Shown: positions 33,894 through 43,530, numbered from the stretch's first letter. The stretch: DNA of 64,000 nucleotides from JANJTY01 sp038257155 (GCA_038257155.1 JBBSJP010000013.1:1-64000), one strand, 5' to 3'. Notes: a model not told the origin generated them from the letters alone. A program made the numbers and translations.

Positions 33894-34640
33894 ATGACGA
33901 TCGCCCTGCTGGATGATGGCAACACCCGACTGAAGCTGTCCCGCCTGCAGCCAGACGGGCGCCACGGAACCGTGCTGGCCATCGCGCACGCGCAGGCCGA
34001 TTTTGGTGACCGGCTGGAGTCGGCGCTGCGCGAGTTCGGCCCCTTGTCTGGCATCTGGTTGGCCAGTTCACGGCCGCCGCAACTCAGCGACCGCCTGGTT
34101 CGGCACTTGTCGAGCCTTGCGCCACTGCGCAATGCGCGCGTCGAGGATGGCGTCGACGGACTGTGTCTGGCCTATGCCGAACCCCAGCGCCTCGGCGTGG
34201 ACCGCTACCTGGCGATGCTGGCTGCGCGTCAGCGAAGCCGTGCTGGCGCGCTGGTGGTGCTGGTCGGCACGGCGATGACCATCGACGCGCTGGCACCGGA
34301 TGGCCACCATCTGGGCGGACTGATCCTGCCTTCGCCAGCGCGCATGCGTGCCGCGCTGAGCCGCGACGCTGCCCACCTTCCGGTCGATGGTGGAAGCCTG
34401 GTGGACTTCGCCGGCAATACCCGCGATGCGCTGCATTCGGGCTGCCTGCTGGCGGCGATCAGTCTGCTGGAGCGAAGCGTCGCGCGCCTGCGCGCGGAAT
34501 ACTGCTCCGGCATTCCGCTGCTGCTGGCCGGCGGCGGCGCGGCCGAACTGGCCGCGGCCTTGGCCGTGCCGGCTGATCTTGTGCCCGACCTGGTGCTGGA
34601 AGGCCTGGCTCGCTGGGGGCATGCTGTCGCGCCCCAGTAA
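33894..34640 (+). CDS. coaX: Type III pantothenate kinase
   Basis: A 248-residue CoaX, catalysing the first step of CoA synthesis. Motifs are LLDDGNTRLK (ATP phosphate loop) at the N-terminus, GVDRYLAML near residue 98 and GTAMTIDAL near 122. birA and coaX are adjacent in many gammaproteobacteria. The start codon is 2 bp after the birA stop. Confidence 0.95.
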   Translation: MTIALLDDGNTRLKLSRLQPDGRHGTVLAIAHAQADFGDRLESALREFGPLSGIWLASSRPPQLSDRLVRHLSSLAPLRNARVEDGVDGLCLAYAEPQRLGVDRYLAMLAARQRSRAGALVVLVGTAMTIDALAPDGHHLGGLILPSPARMRAALSRDAAHLPVDGGSLVDFAGNTRDALHSGCLLAAISLLERSVARLRAEYCSGIPLLLAGGGAAELAAALAVPADLVPDLVLEGLARWGHAVAPQ

Positions 34641-34703
34641 GCCTGCTGTTTCAATCTGGATTCATCCGGGCCGTCGGGGCCAACAAACGGAGTGCTGTGG
34701 AAC

Positions 34704-37700
34704 ATGCGCAACATCGGAGTTCTTTTTCTGGGCCTGCTCCTTGCAGCACCAGAACTCGGCGCAATGCCGCACTGGCAGCCAGTGCCGGACGAAGCGGCGA
34801 AGCGCGCGCTGCCCAAGCATCTGGAATTGCTTGACGCCCTCCCGCCTGGCAGCGTCACCCGCCTGCAGGCCGTTGCACCCAAGCTCGGCGAGGCGGCGCA
34901 GATCTTCCTGCCTGGCGGCGTGCGGCATCGCCTGGAAGGCGCGCATCGCACCATGCATGCCAATGGTGACGTCACGATTGCCGCTTCGCTGCAGCGTGCC
35001 GGTGCGCAGTACAGCGTGCTGACCACGATCGGCGCCGAGGCCAGCTTCGGCACCTGGGACACACCGCAGGGGCGATTTCGTTTCGAGTCGGCCGGCCACG
35101 AGGCGTGGCTGGTTGAGCTGGATCATCCCGAGCTGCGCCTGGAACAGATCGACAGTTCCGGCGTGGGCGAAACGGGCACGCATGCAGCCCTCACTGCTGC
35201 CGCGCTCAAGAACGGCCCCAGCGTCATTGATGTGATGTTCCTCTACAGCGAGGGCATCGCGCAGCGTTATCCCGGCGGCATCGCGCAGACCCGTATCAAC
35301 CATTTGGTGGCGGTGGCCAATCAGCACTTCGCCAACAGCAGCATTGATGCCGTCGTGCGCCTGGCGGCGAGCCACCAGACCAGCTATCCCGATCTCGACG
35401 GACCGAATGTCTCGGCCCTGGATCGCATGAGCGATGCACTGGGTGGATTTGTCGCGCATTCCGCCTTCACCCAGCTGGCCGCACAGCGCAGCATCGCTGG
35501 CGCGGACATCGTCGTCCTGCTGCGGCCGCACGATATCGAAACGCGTGGCAATTGCGGTGTTGCGAGGTTTCCCACCGGTTCGCCCGATGTCGCTGTGCAC
35601 GTTGTCTCCGACGGATTCAGCTCCTGGTCGCTGTGCGGCGATGAGGTATTCACCCATGAGCTGGGCCACAACCTTGGCGCCGAACACCAGAGCGGTGCGA
35701 ACTCGCCGGACGCAGGCTTCGGCACCGCGCACGTCGTTCCCGGCCAGTTCCACACGGTGATGGGCAGTTTCGGCAGTGGCAGCCCGGATCGGTACCGGCG
35801 TTTGCCGCGCTTTTCCAATCCTCAGCAGCTCTGCGGCGGACGGCCCTGCGGCGTTGCCGGTTTCTCGGACAACGCGCGCCGCATCCGCAACAACCTCGCC
35901 CTGGTGTCGGGCTACCTGCCGCCAAAGCCTGGCGCACCCGCTGTCGAAGCCCCGCCAGCCCTGGATCCTGATCCCGACGGCGACGGGGTGCCCGACAGCC
36001 AGGATGCCTTTCCCGTCGACGCGCGCTACCACAGCGACGGCGACGGCGATGGCGTGCCAGACGAAATGGATGCCTTCCCCGGCGACCCCGACGAATCGGC
36101 CGACACCGATGGCGATGGCACCGGCGACCACGCTGATCCGGACCGCGATGGCGACGGCGTCGCCAATGCACAGGATGCCTTTCCACTCAACCCGGACGAG
36201 TGGCAGGACAGCGATGGCGACCGCGTGGGCGACACCGGCGACGCCTTTCCCGGTGATCGGCGCGAATGGCGCGATACCGATGACGACGGCGTGGGCGACC
36301 ATGCCGATGCCGACAGTGACGGCGATGGATTGGAGGACTTTCACAGCGGCTCCAGCACTGCACAGACGGATGTGCTGGTGGTGAGTGAGGGCACTGACCG
36401 GGTGCTGCGCTTCGAGGGCGAAAGTGGACTCTTTGCCGGCGTGGAGATCGCCGAGTCGCATCTTCCCCAGGCATTCGGCTTTCAGTCCAACCTCGCCTGG
36501 AATCCCCACCAGAAGACGCTCTATGCGCTGACCAGCAGCGAACTGCGCCGCTATGACCGCGCGGCACGCCAGCGTTTCGACCGCTTCATCGGTGGCGACC
36601 CTTCCCAGTCCCTGTTCGGTCTTCCCAGCGGATTTCCGGTTGCTCTGAGCCTGCTGCCAGACGGCACGGTACTGCTGGCCGACAGCAGCAGCGGCACGCT
36701 GTGGAAGCGCGATGCAATCGACGGTTCAGTAGTGGGCGGCGGGGTCTTCGGAGGCCCAGCCTTCTTTGCCCAGCATCCACGCGGCAGTGCGCTGGACGCT
36801 GCCGGCCGACTCTGGACCCTGGAGCGCGATGGGCGGCTCAGCGAAGTCGATGCTGCCAGCGGCGCCCTGCTGCGTCGCTTCACCCTGCGCGTAGTGACGC
36901 CACCAGTAAGCTTCGATCCGACCGCCATGGTGGTCGGACCCGATGGGCATTCGCTGTTCATTGCCGACGCGCGCCAGAATCGCGTTCTGCGCGTCGATCC
37001 GAACCAGTCCGACACCGCAAGCGTCTTCGTGGCGAGCGCCGGCGGCGGATTGGCTTCGCCCAGCGGACTGGCTTTCGGCGCCGACGGTCATCTGCTGGTA
37101 TCGAGCAGCGGCAGCGACCAGATCCTGCGTTTCGATGGTCAAACCGGTGGGCCGCTCGGGGTGTTCAGTGTGGCTGCGCCGGGCGTGCTGCAGCAGCCGC
37201 GCGCCCTGCTGGTCGTGCCCAAGGTCGCCGACCGCTTTCCGCGCGATGCGCAGCGCCGCTTCCGTCCGATTGCCGGCGGCTGGTCGAACCCGGCGCGCTC
37301 CGGCCATGGCCTGGATCTGCAGGCCAGCGGAAGCCAGCTCGGCATGGTCTGGTACACCTATGATGTCGATGGCCGGCCACAGTGGTTCCTCGGTTCCGGC
37401 ACCCTGGTGGGCGACAGCTGGAGCGCGCCCCTGCTCAGGTTCCGTTGGCACAAGGGTGCCGCAGTCAGCAGTGTGGTCGGCAGCGTCAGCCTGCAGTTCA
37501 GCAGCGAACGCAATGCGGTGTTCTCCTGGGTGCTGCCGGACAGCTCGGGCAGCGAACCCATGCGGCCGCTGGAAGTGGGTCCGAGCTCGGAAACCCAATT
37601 CCCGAGCGCCGCCTGGTATCGGCCGCAGGAGTCGGGTTGGGGCCTTTCGATCACGCAGCAGGGCGACCTGCGTTATGCGATGGCTTTCGTCTACGACGGC

Positions 37701-37988
37701 GACGGCGAGCCGGTCTGGTTCGGCGGGGCCGCCACCGATCCGAGCGACCCGCTGCGGATCGACATGCAGTGGTTCTTCGGACCCGATCGCTGTCCGACCT
37801 GCAGCGGTCCGCGCAATGCCGAAGGCCAGTCCGCCGGTTTTCTCGGATTCGATCCGCAATCCCTGGATACCGTTCTGATTGAATCCGGCCTGCAATTTGG
37901 CGAGGTCAGTTGGCGGCGTGAGAATCTGCAGCTGCAGCGCCTCACCGACACGCCGACCGCGGAGGATGGCGATCCGCACGGCGATTGA
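34704..37988 (+). CDS. Large secreted metzincin with calcium repeats, propeller and C-terminal repeats
   Basis: A 1094-residue exported protease. The signal peptide MRNIGVLFLGLLLAAPELGA is followed by a prodomain and a metzincin domain with HELGHNLGAEH near residue 318 (three zinc His and catalytic Glu) and a downstream Met-turn candidate HTVMGSF. Residues about 415-545 are Asp-rich thrombospondin-type-3-like repeats (DPDGDGVPDSQDAFP and variants), expected to bind calcium. Residues about 550-835 look like an NHL-type beta-propeller. The last 240 residues hold two Trp/Gly-rich modules also found in the esterase at 8040. An in-frame GTG 12 bp upstream is an alternative start. Confidence 0.87.
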   Translation: MRNIGVLFLGLLLAAPELGAMPHWQPVPDEAAKRALPKHLELLDALPPGSVTRLQAVAPKLGEAAQIFLPGGVRHRLEGAHRTMHANGDVTIAASLQRAGAQYSVLTTIGAEASFGTWDTPQGRFRFESAGHEAWLVELDHPELRLEQIDSSGVGETGTHAALTAAALKNGPSVIDVMFLYSEGIAQRYPGGIAQTRINHLVAVANQHFANSSIDAVVRLAASHQTSYPDLDGPNVSALDRMSDALGGFVAHSAFTQLAAQRSIAGADIVVLLRPHDIETRGNCGVARFPTGSPDVAVHVVSDGFSSWSLCGDEVFTHELGHNLGAEHQSGANSPDAGFGTAHVVPGQFHTVMGSFGSGSPDRYRRLPRFSNPQQLCGGRPCGVAGFSDNARRIRNNLALVSGYLPPKPGAPAVEAPPALDPDPDGDGVPDSQDAFPVDARYHSDGDGDGVPDEMDAFPGDPDESADTDGDGTGDHADPDRDGDGVANAQDAFPLNPDEWQDSDGDRVGDTGDAFPGDRREWRDTDDDGVGDHADADSDGDGLEDFHSGSSTAQTDVLVVSEGTDRVLRFEGESGLFAGVEIAESHLPQAFGFQSNLAWNPHQKTLYALTSSELRRYDRAARQRFDRFIGGDPSQSLFGLPSGFPVALSLLPDGTVLLADSSSGTLWKRDAIDGSVVGGGVFGGPAFFAQHPRGSALDAAGRLWTLERDGRLSEVDAASGALLRRFTLRVVTPPVSFDPTAMVVGPDGHSLFIADARQNRVLRVDPNQSDTASVFVASAGGGLASPSGLAFGADGHLLVSSSGSDQILRFDGQTGGPLGVFSVAAPGVLQQPRALLVVPKVADRFPRDAQRRFRPIAGGWSNPARSGHGLDLQASGSQLGMVWYTYDVDGRPQWFLGSGTLVGDSWSAPLLRFRWHKGAAVSSVVGSVSLQFSSERNAVFSWVLPDSSGSEPMRPLEVGPSSETQFPSAAWYRPQESGWGLSITQQGDLRYAMAFVYDGDGEPVWFGGAATDPSDPLRIDMQWFFGPDRCPTCSGPRNAEGQSAGFLGFDPQSLDTVLIESGLQFGEVSWRRENLQLQRLTDTPTAEDGDPHGD

Positions 37989-38104
37989 GCGCGCAAACAG
38001 TCAATTCGTCGGCGCAATACGCAAACCGGCGCACACGGCGCAGGCAGGGAAGATCGCGCCCCGATGCGCAAGCTGCGCCGGGCGAATCCGAGTCGCGCGA
38101 GGAT

Positions 38105-39472
38105 TCAGCCGTAAAGCACGCTCGGTAGCCACGTAGCCAGCCCCGGCCACAGCGCCAGTACCGCCAGCATCAGCAGCTGCAGCATGATGAAGGGGACGAC
38201 GCCACGATAGAGCGCGGCCGTGGTGAGTTCAGGCGGCGCCACGCCGCGCAGATAGAACAGGGCGAAGCCGAACGGCGGTGTCAGGAAACTGGTCTGCAGG
38301 TTGATCGCCATCATCACGCCGAGCCAGACCGGATCGACGCCGAGCAGGAACAGCACCGGCGCCACGATCGGCACCACCACGAAGGTGATCTCGATGAAGT
38401 CGAGGATGAAGCCCAGCACGAACATCAAGGCCATTACTGCCAGCACTGCGCCGACGCGCCCGCCGGGAATTGCCGCGAGCAGCTCGTGCACGCGCTCCTC
38501 GCCGCCAAAGCCGCGGAACACCAGCGAGAACAAGGTGGCACCGATCAGGATGGCGAACACCATGGCGGTTACCCAGGCGGTCTGCTGGACCACCTCACGC
38601 AGCCGTTCCCGCGTCAGTTGACGCCGCGCCAGGGCAATCAGGCTCGCACCGAGTGCGCCGATGCAGGCGGCTTCGGTCGGTGTGGCGACACCGCCAAGAA
38701 TCGAACCGAGTACCGCCACCACCAGGATCACCGGCGGCAAGGCAGCTTTCAGCGCCGGCAGGATCGAAGGGTCTTCCGGTGCCGGCATTGCCGGTGCGCG
38801 TTCCGGACTGCGCCAGGCCACCCAGACAAGCCAGGCCAGATACAGGGCCACCAGCATCAGGCCGGGAAGCAGGGCGCCAGCAAACAGGTCGCCGACTGAC
38901 ACCGTCTTTGGCGCGAACACGCCTTGCTTCAGCTGCGCCTGTTGATAGGCATTGCCGAGCTGGTCGGCGAGCAGCACCAGTACGATCGAAGGCGGAATGA
39001 TCTGGCCGAGGGTGCCGGCCGCGCAGATCGTGCCGCCAGCGAGACGAGGGTCGTAGCCATGCCGCAGCATCATCGGCAGGCAGATCAGGCCCATTGTGAC
39101 GACCGTGGCGCCGACGATGCCGGTGGACGCAGCCAACAGGGCGCCGACCAGCATCACCGCGATCGCCAAACCACCCCGTCGATGTCCGAAAAGGCGCGCG
39201 ACATTGCCGAGCAGATCTTCGGCCAGTTTGGCGCGCTCCAGCATCACGCCCATGAACACGAACAGCGGCACCGCCAGCAGGGTCTCGTTGCCCATCACGC
39301 CAAACACGCGATTCGGGAAGGCCTGCAGGAAGGACGGATCGAACACGCCAAGCAGCAGACCCGTTCCGGCAAACAGCAGGGCCACGCCGCCCAGGGTGAA
39401 GGCCACTGGAAAGCCGGCGAGCAGGGCAGCGCACAGGCTTACAATCAGGGCCAGCAACAGGAAGGTCTGCAT
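38105..39472 (-). CDS. dctM: TRAP transporter large permease DctM
   Basis: A 455-residue DctM/SiaM-type membrane protein with about twelve hydrophobic helices; LGFILDFIEITFVVVPI is a typical DctM segment. It carries out sodium-coupled substrate movement with DctQ and a periplasmic receptor. Its start overlaps the dctQ stop by one base (TGATG). No receptor gene is adjacent; the closest in this window is the DctP-type gene at 17.5 kb. 455 residues is slightly longer than the common 425-440. Confidence 0.93.
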   Translation of the reverse strand: MQTFLLLALIVSLCAALLAGFPVAFTLGGVALLFAGTGLLLGVFDPSFLQAFPNRVFGVMGNETLLAVPLFVFMGVMLERAKLAEDLLGNVARLFGHRRGGLAIAVMLVGALLAASTGIVGATVVTMGLICLPMMLRHGYDPRLAGGTICAAGTLGQIIPPSIVLVLLADQLGNAYQQAQLKQGVFAPKTVSVGDLFAGALLPGLMLVALYLAWLVWVAWRSPERAPAMPAPEDPSILPALKAALPPVILVVAVLGSILGGVATPTEAACIGALGASLIALARRQLTRERLREVVQQTAWVTAMVFAILIGATLFSLVFRGFGGEERVHELLAAIPGGRVGAVLAVMALMFVLGFILDFIEITFVVVPIVAPVLFLLGVDPVWLGVMMAINLQTSFLTPPFGFALFYLRGVAPPELTTAALYRGVVPFIMLQLLMLAVLALWPGLATWLPSVLYG

Positions 39473-39978
39473 CAGTCGGACCGCTCACGCAACTGAGCCA
39501 GCGCCTTGAGCATTTCGCTCAGGCCCTGCAGCAGCAAGAGTACGGCGCTGGCCGGGATCAGACCCTTGAGCAGGCACAGCGCCGGCAGCCCGCCCGGCTC
39601 GCGCGAGGCTTCACCCAACTGCCAGCTTGCCGCCACGTAGTCGAGGCTGATCCACAGCATGAAGGCGCAGAACGGCAGCAGCAGGAATGCGCAGCCGAGC
39701 AATTCGATCCAGGCCCGACCTCGCCGGGAAGCGTGCGCCGAGAACACGTCGACGCGCACATGCTTGCCTTGTTGCAGGGTCCAGGCGCTGCCCAGCATGA
39801 ACAGGCTGGCATGCATCCACAGCACCGATTCCTGTAGTGCGATCGATCCAACACCGAAGGCGTAACGCGCCACCACCAGTCCAGCTGCCAGCAGCAGCAT
39901 GGGCACCAGCAGCCAGGCGACGACGCGCCCTATGGCCGCGCTGAACGCGTCCAGCCTGCGACTGAGTCGATCCGACAT
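39472..39978 (-). CDS. dctQ: TRAP transporter small permease DctQ
   Basis: A 168-residue DctQ-type protein with four membrane helices; SVLWMHASLFMLGSAWTL near residue 55 and KHVRVDVF near 77 are family features. Start at MSDRLSRR (39978) is the best fit; ATGs 12 and 54 bp upstream are possible. It is translationally coupled to dctM and follows the DUF2782 gene on the same strand. Confidence 0.9.
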   Translation of the reverse strand: MSDRLSRRLDAFSAAIGRVVAWLLVPMLLLAAGLVVARYAFGVGSIALQESVLWMHASLFMLGSAWTLQQGKHVRVDVFSAHASRRGRAWIELLGCAFLLLPFCAFMLWISLDYVAASWQLGEASREPGGLPALCLLKGLIPASAVLLLLQGLSEMLKALAQLRERSD

Positions 39979-40022
39979 GGATTGCCGCATCGGCGGCGAG
40001 GCAGCCGTTTCAGCCCCACCGG

Positions 40023-40394
40023 TCAATCCCACTCGTAGATCGTCCAGTAGACCGGCGCCACCCGGCCTTCACCGTCCTTGGCGTCGAGACGACCATCGCC
40101 ATTGGTATCCAGCAGGTAGTAGGGCGGCGCGCGCTCAGGTGTCACCTTGACCATGTAGAGCCTTCCGTTCTGGCGATATTCCTCGACCCGGTCGCCATTG
40201 TCCTGGCTGCGGATGCTGACCGTCGGCGCGCCCTGCTCCGAGGGTGGCTGCAGCTTGGGCGGAATGGGGACGTCATTGCGCTCTTCAGTTGCCGCTGTGC
40301 TGTCGCTGGATTCGGTCTCGGTGCGCGGCTCGGGCTGAGCCAGGGCCGAGCCGCTGCAGACCAGCAGCGCTAAAACCAGTGTCTGTGTACGCAT
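40023..40394 (-). CDS. DUF2782 periplasmic protein
   Basis: A 123-residue protein with a signal peptide (cleaved after GSALA), a Glu/Pro-rich linker and a C-terminal DUF2782 domain: RVEEYRQNGRLYMVKVTP, PPYYLLDTNGDGRL and APVYWTIYEWD. The function is unknown. The gene's divergent position next to polA is conserved in Pseudomonas and other gammaproteobacteria. The start ATG at 40394 is set by the signal peptide. Confidence 0.92.
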   Translation of the reverse strand: MRTQTLVLALLVCSGSALAQPEPRTETESSDSTAATEERNDVPIPPKLQPPSEQGAPTVSIRSQDNGDRVEEYRQNGRLYMVKVTPERAPPYYLLDTNGDGRLDAKDGEGRVAPVYWTIYEWD

Positions 40395-40474
40395 GTTGAT
40401 CTCCAGTGTCGGCGCGAGCGGGCCGTGCTTCGGTACAAGCCTACAATGGCCGCGTCCAACACTCACGCACTGCC

Positions 40475-43213
40475 ATGTCCCGATTGGTCCTGATTGATGG
40501 TTCCTCCTACCTCTACCGCGCGTTCCATGCCTTGCCGCCATTGAGCAATGCGCAGGGCGAGCCGACCGGCGCGCTGTTCGGCGTCGTCAACATGCTGCGC
40601 GGAACCTTGAAGGAGAAGCCCGACTACCTTGCCTTCGTGCTGGATGCCTCCGGGCCCACCTTCCGCGATGACCTGTATCCCGAGTACAAGGCCAACCGGC
40701 CGCCGATGCCTGACGAGCTGCGCGCTCAGGTGGAGCCGATGCAGGCGATCGTCGCGGCACTCGGTATTCCGATTCTGCGCGTGTCGGGTGTGGAAGCCGA
40801 TGATGTGATCGGCACCCTGGCGCTGCGCGCCGCTCAGGACGGCGTGGAAGTCACCATCTCCACCAGCGACAAGGATTTCGCCCAGCTGGTGCGTCCCGGT
40901 ATCGAACTGGTCAACACGATGAGCGGCAGCCGCCTGGATCGGGCCGGTGTGATCGAGAAGTTTGGCGTGCCGCCCGAGCGCATTGTCGACCTGCTGGCCC
41001 TGATGGGCGACACGGTGGACAACGTGCCCGGCGTCGACAAGTGCGGCCCCAAGACCGCGGCCAAATGGCTCGGCCAGTTTGGCGATCTGGATTCCGTCAT
41101 GGCGCGCGCCGACGAAGTGGGCGGCAAGGTCGGCGAGAACCTGCGCATCGCCTTGCCGCGACTGTCGCTGAATCGCGAGTTGGTCACCATCAAGACCGAC
41201 GTCGAGCTTGATCAGACGCCACAGCAATTGGTTCTGCGTGAGCGTCATATCGATGACCTGCGCGTCCTGTATGCACGCTATGGCTTCAACCAGGCACTGA
41301 AGGAGCTTGACGGCGGCAATGCAGCCAGCACGTCGGCGCCTGCTTCTCGCGGCGCGGCAGCTGGCGATGCCGCTGGTGAAGCGCTGGATCCGGCCCTGGC
41401 GGTGAAAGGCGAGTACGAATGTATCCTCGATCAGGATGCGCTGGCACGCTGGATCGAGCAGCTCGGCCAGGCGACTCTGATCTGCATCGATACCGAAACC
41501 GATGCACTTGACCCGATGCAGGCCGGCCTGGTCGGACTGAGTTTCGCGGTCGAGTGCGGCAAGGCCGCCTACCTGCCGCTGGCGCATGTCTACCCCGGCG
41601 CGCCGATCCAGCTGCCGATGCGTGAGACGCTCGACGCCCTGCGTCCGCTGCTGGAGGATGCCTCGCGTCCGAAGCTAGGCCAGCACGGCAAGTACGACCT
41701 GCACATCCTGCAGCGCCACGGCATCGCGCTGGCTGGTTACGCCGAAGACACGATGTTGGAATCCTTCGTGCTCAACTCCACCGCCAGTCGCCACGACATG
41801 GACTCGTTGGCGCAGCGTTACCTCGGTTACCGCACCATCAAGTTCGAGGACGTCGCCGGCAAGGGCAGCAAGCAGATCAGCTTCGCCCAGGTCGCGCTGG
41901 AGCAGGCGGTCGATTACGCCGCCGAGGATGCCGACATCACCCTGCGCCTGCATCGCGCGCTGGCCGGTAAGCTGCAGGCCGAGCCTTCCCTGCAGCGCGT
42001 GTATCGCGAAATCGAAATGCCCCTGGTACCGGTGCTGGCGCGCATCGAGGCCAATGGTGTGCTGGTCGATGCCGCCGAGCTGCGCCGCCAGAGCCACGAT
42101 CTGGCCAAGCGCATGCACGCCACCCAGCAACAGGCCTTCGAGTTGGCCGGACGCAACTTCAATCTGGATTCGCCCAAACAGCTGCAGGCCCTGCTGTTCG
42201 ACGAACTGAAATTGCCCGCCCTGGTGAAGACGCCAACCGGCCAGCCATCGACCAACGAGGAAGCGCTCGAGGCCATCGCAGACCAGCACGAGTTGCCACG
42301 CCTGATCCTCGATTACCGTGGCCTGGCAAAGCTGCGCAGCACTTACACCGAGAAATTGCCCGAGGCGATCAATCCGCACACCGGTAGGGTTCACACCAGC
42401 TATCACCAGGCCGGCGCGGCGACCGGACGGCTGTCATCTTCCGATCCCAACCTGCAGAACATTCCGATCCGCAGCGAAGACGGACGGCGCATCCGGCGCG
42501 CCTTCATCGCGCCCGAGGGGCGCCGCATCGTGGCCTGCGACTACTCGCAGATCGAGCTGCGCATCATGGCGCACCTGTCCGATGATCCCGGGCTGGTGGC
42601 GGCTTTTGCCGGTGGCCAGGACATCCATCGTGCCACCGCCGCCGAAGTGTTCGGCGTGCCGCTGGAACAGGTTGACGGCGATCAGCGGCGCGCCGCCAAG
42701 GCGATCAACTTCGGATTGATCTACGGCATGAGTGCCTTTGGTCTGGCGCGCCAGATTGGCGTGTCGCGCGGTGAAGCGCAGGATTACATCGCGCTCTATT
42801 TCGCGCGCTATCCGGGCGTGCGCGAGTACATGGAGCGCACTCGCGAGCAGGCCAAGGCACAGGGCTACGTCGAAACCGTATTCGGTCGCCGCCTCTACTT
42901 GAACGAAATCCGCAGCCGCAACCAGGCGCAGCGCGCCGGCGCCGAGCGTGCCGCGATCAACGCGCCGATGCAGGGCACCGCCGCCGACATCATCAAGCGC
43001 GCCATGATCATGGTCGATGCCTGGCTGGCCCCGCACGGCGAACACGCCCGCATGATCATGCAGGTGCACGATGAGCTGGTGTTCGAGGTCGATGCCCAGT
43101 TTGTCGACACCTTGATGGCATCAGTCAAGCAGCTGATGCAGGGCGCCGCCGAGCTAAGCGTGCCGCTCGTGGTGGATGCGGGGATTGGCGAGAACTGGGA
43201 CGAAGCGCACTGA
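40475..43213 (+). CDS. polA: DNA polymerase I
   Basis: A 912-residue PolA. Residues 1-290 are the 5'-3' exonuclease/flap domain (VLIDGSSYLYRAFHALPPL, DKDFAQL). The proofreading domain retains acidic residues in CIDTETDALD and a later YAAEDADITLRL, so 3'-5' exonuclease activity is probably intact. The polymerase domain shows DYSQIELRIMAHL, KAINFGLIYGMS and QVHDELVFEV. It fills gaps in repair and removes primers. The ATG at 40475 starts the homology. An sX13-like RNA gene follows 3' of it. Confidence 0.97.
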   Translation: MSRLVLIDGSSYLYRAFHALPPLSNAQGEPTGALFGVVNMLRGTLKEKPDYLAFVLDASGPTFRDDLYPEYKANRPPMPDELRAQVEPMQAIVAALGIPILRVSGVEADDVIGTLALRAAQDGVEVTISTSDKDFAQLVRPGIELVNTMSGSRLDRAGVIEKFGVPPERIVDLLALMGDTVDNVPGVDKCGPKTAAKWLGQFGDLDSVMARADEVGGKVGENLRIALPRLSLNRELVTIKTDVELDQTPQQLVLRERHIDDLRVLYARYGFNQALKELDGGNAASTSAPASRGAAAGDAAGEALDPALAVKGEYECILDQDALARWIEQLGQATLICIDTETDALDPMQAGLVGLSFAVECGKAAYLPLAHVYPGAPIQLPMRETLDALRPLLEDASRPKLGQHGKYDLHILQRHGIALAGYAEDTMLESFVLNSTASRHDMDSLAQRYLGYRTIKFEDVAGKGSKQISFAQVALEQAVDYAAEDADITLRLHRALAGKLQAEPSLQRVYREIEMPLVPVLARIEANGVLVDAAELRRQSHDLAKRMHATQQQAFELAGRNFNLDSPKQLQALLFDELKLPALVKTPTGQPSTNEEALEAIADQHELPRLILDYRGLAKLRSTYTEKLPEAINPHTGRVHTSYHQAGAATGRLSSSDPNLQNIPIRSEDGRRIRRAFIAPEGRRIVACDYSQIELRIMAHLSDDPGLVAAFAGGQDIHRATAAEVFGVPLEQVDGDQRRAAKAINFGLIYGMSAFGLARQIGVSRGEAQDYIALYFARYPGVREYMERTREQAKAQGYVETVFGRRLYLNEIRSRNQAQRAGAERAAINAPMQGTAADIIKRAMIMVDAWLAPHGEHARMIMQVHDELVFEVDAQFVDTLMASVKQLMQGAAELSVPLVVDAGIGENWDEAH

Positions 43214-43390
43214 AGCGGACCGGCGACGGCCCTAAAATGCACCCAGCTCGAGGCAGCGCCCCCTGCCGAAAGTCACGGTAAATCAGTAGCTTGAGGGCGT
43301 TCTGGAGGATTTCCTCTGAACCGATCCTGAATTCAACCATTCCTTAACCGGTTGGTTCACGAAACTTCCAGCTTCGATTTGCTTTCATAG

Positions 43391-43530
43391 TCTCCGACAG
43401 ATGCAACGTCTGTCGCGGATCTTCACTCACTCCCCCTGAGTGGATCCCGTCGGAGCCATACGGTCCCTCCCCAGACCAGGCTCCGGACCCCCCGACCTCA
43501 CGGGCGCCCCCTCGCCCGTGAGGTTTTTTT
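43391..43530 (+). ncRNA. sX13: sX13-like small RNA with C-rich loops
   Basis: An RNA of about 140 nt starting about 180 bp after polA. It folds into four stem-loops: 43395-43401/43409-43415; 43417-43429/43437-43447 with loop CUCCCCC; 43451-43457/43479-43485 enclosing a 4-bp stem with loop CCUCCCCA; and an 11-bp terminator stem with loop GCCCCCUC followed by seven U. C-rich loops and the position downstream of polA match what I recall of Xanthomonas sX13, an Hfq-independent regulator that pairs with G-rich mRNA motifs. The 5' end is approximate and no convincing sigma-70 promoter was found; GAAACTT at 43361 is a weak -35 candidate. Confidence 0.78.
43495..43530 (+). terminator. Rho-independent terminator of the sX13-like RNA
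   Basis: A perfect 11-bp stem ACCTCACGGGC/GCCCGTGAGGT (43495-43505 with 43514-43524), an 8-nt C-rich loop and a run of seven T (43524-43530). One of the two strongest intrinsic terminators in the window. Confidence 0.96.

Noticed and set aside
43300..43400. An envelope-stress (sigma-E/AlgU) promoter for the polA-downstream RNA
   Set aside because: GAAACTT followed 17 bp later by TCATA is only a partial match; kept as a remark in the RNA entry and not as a feature.
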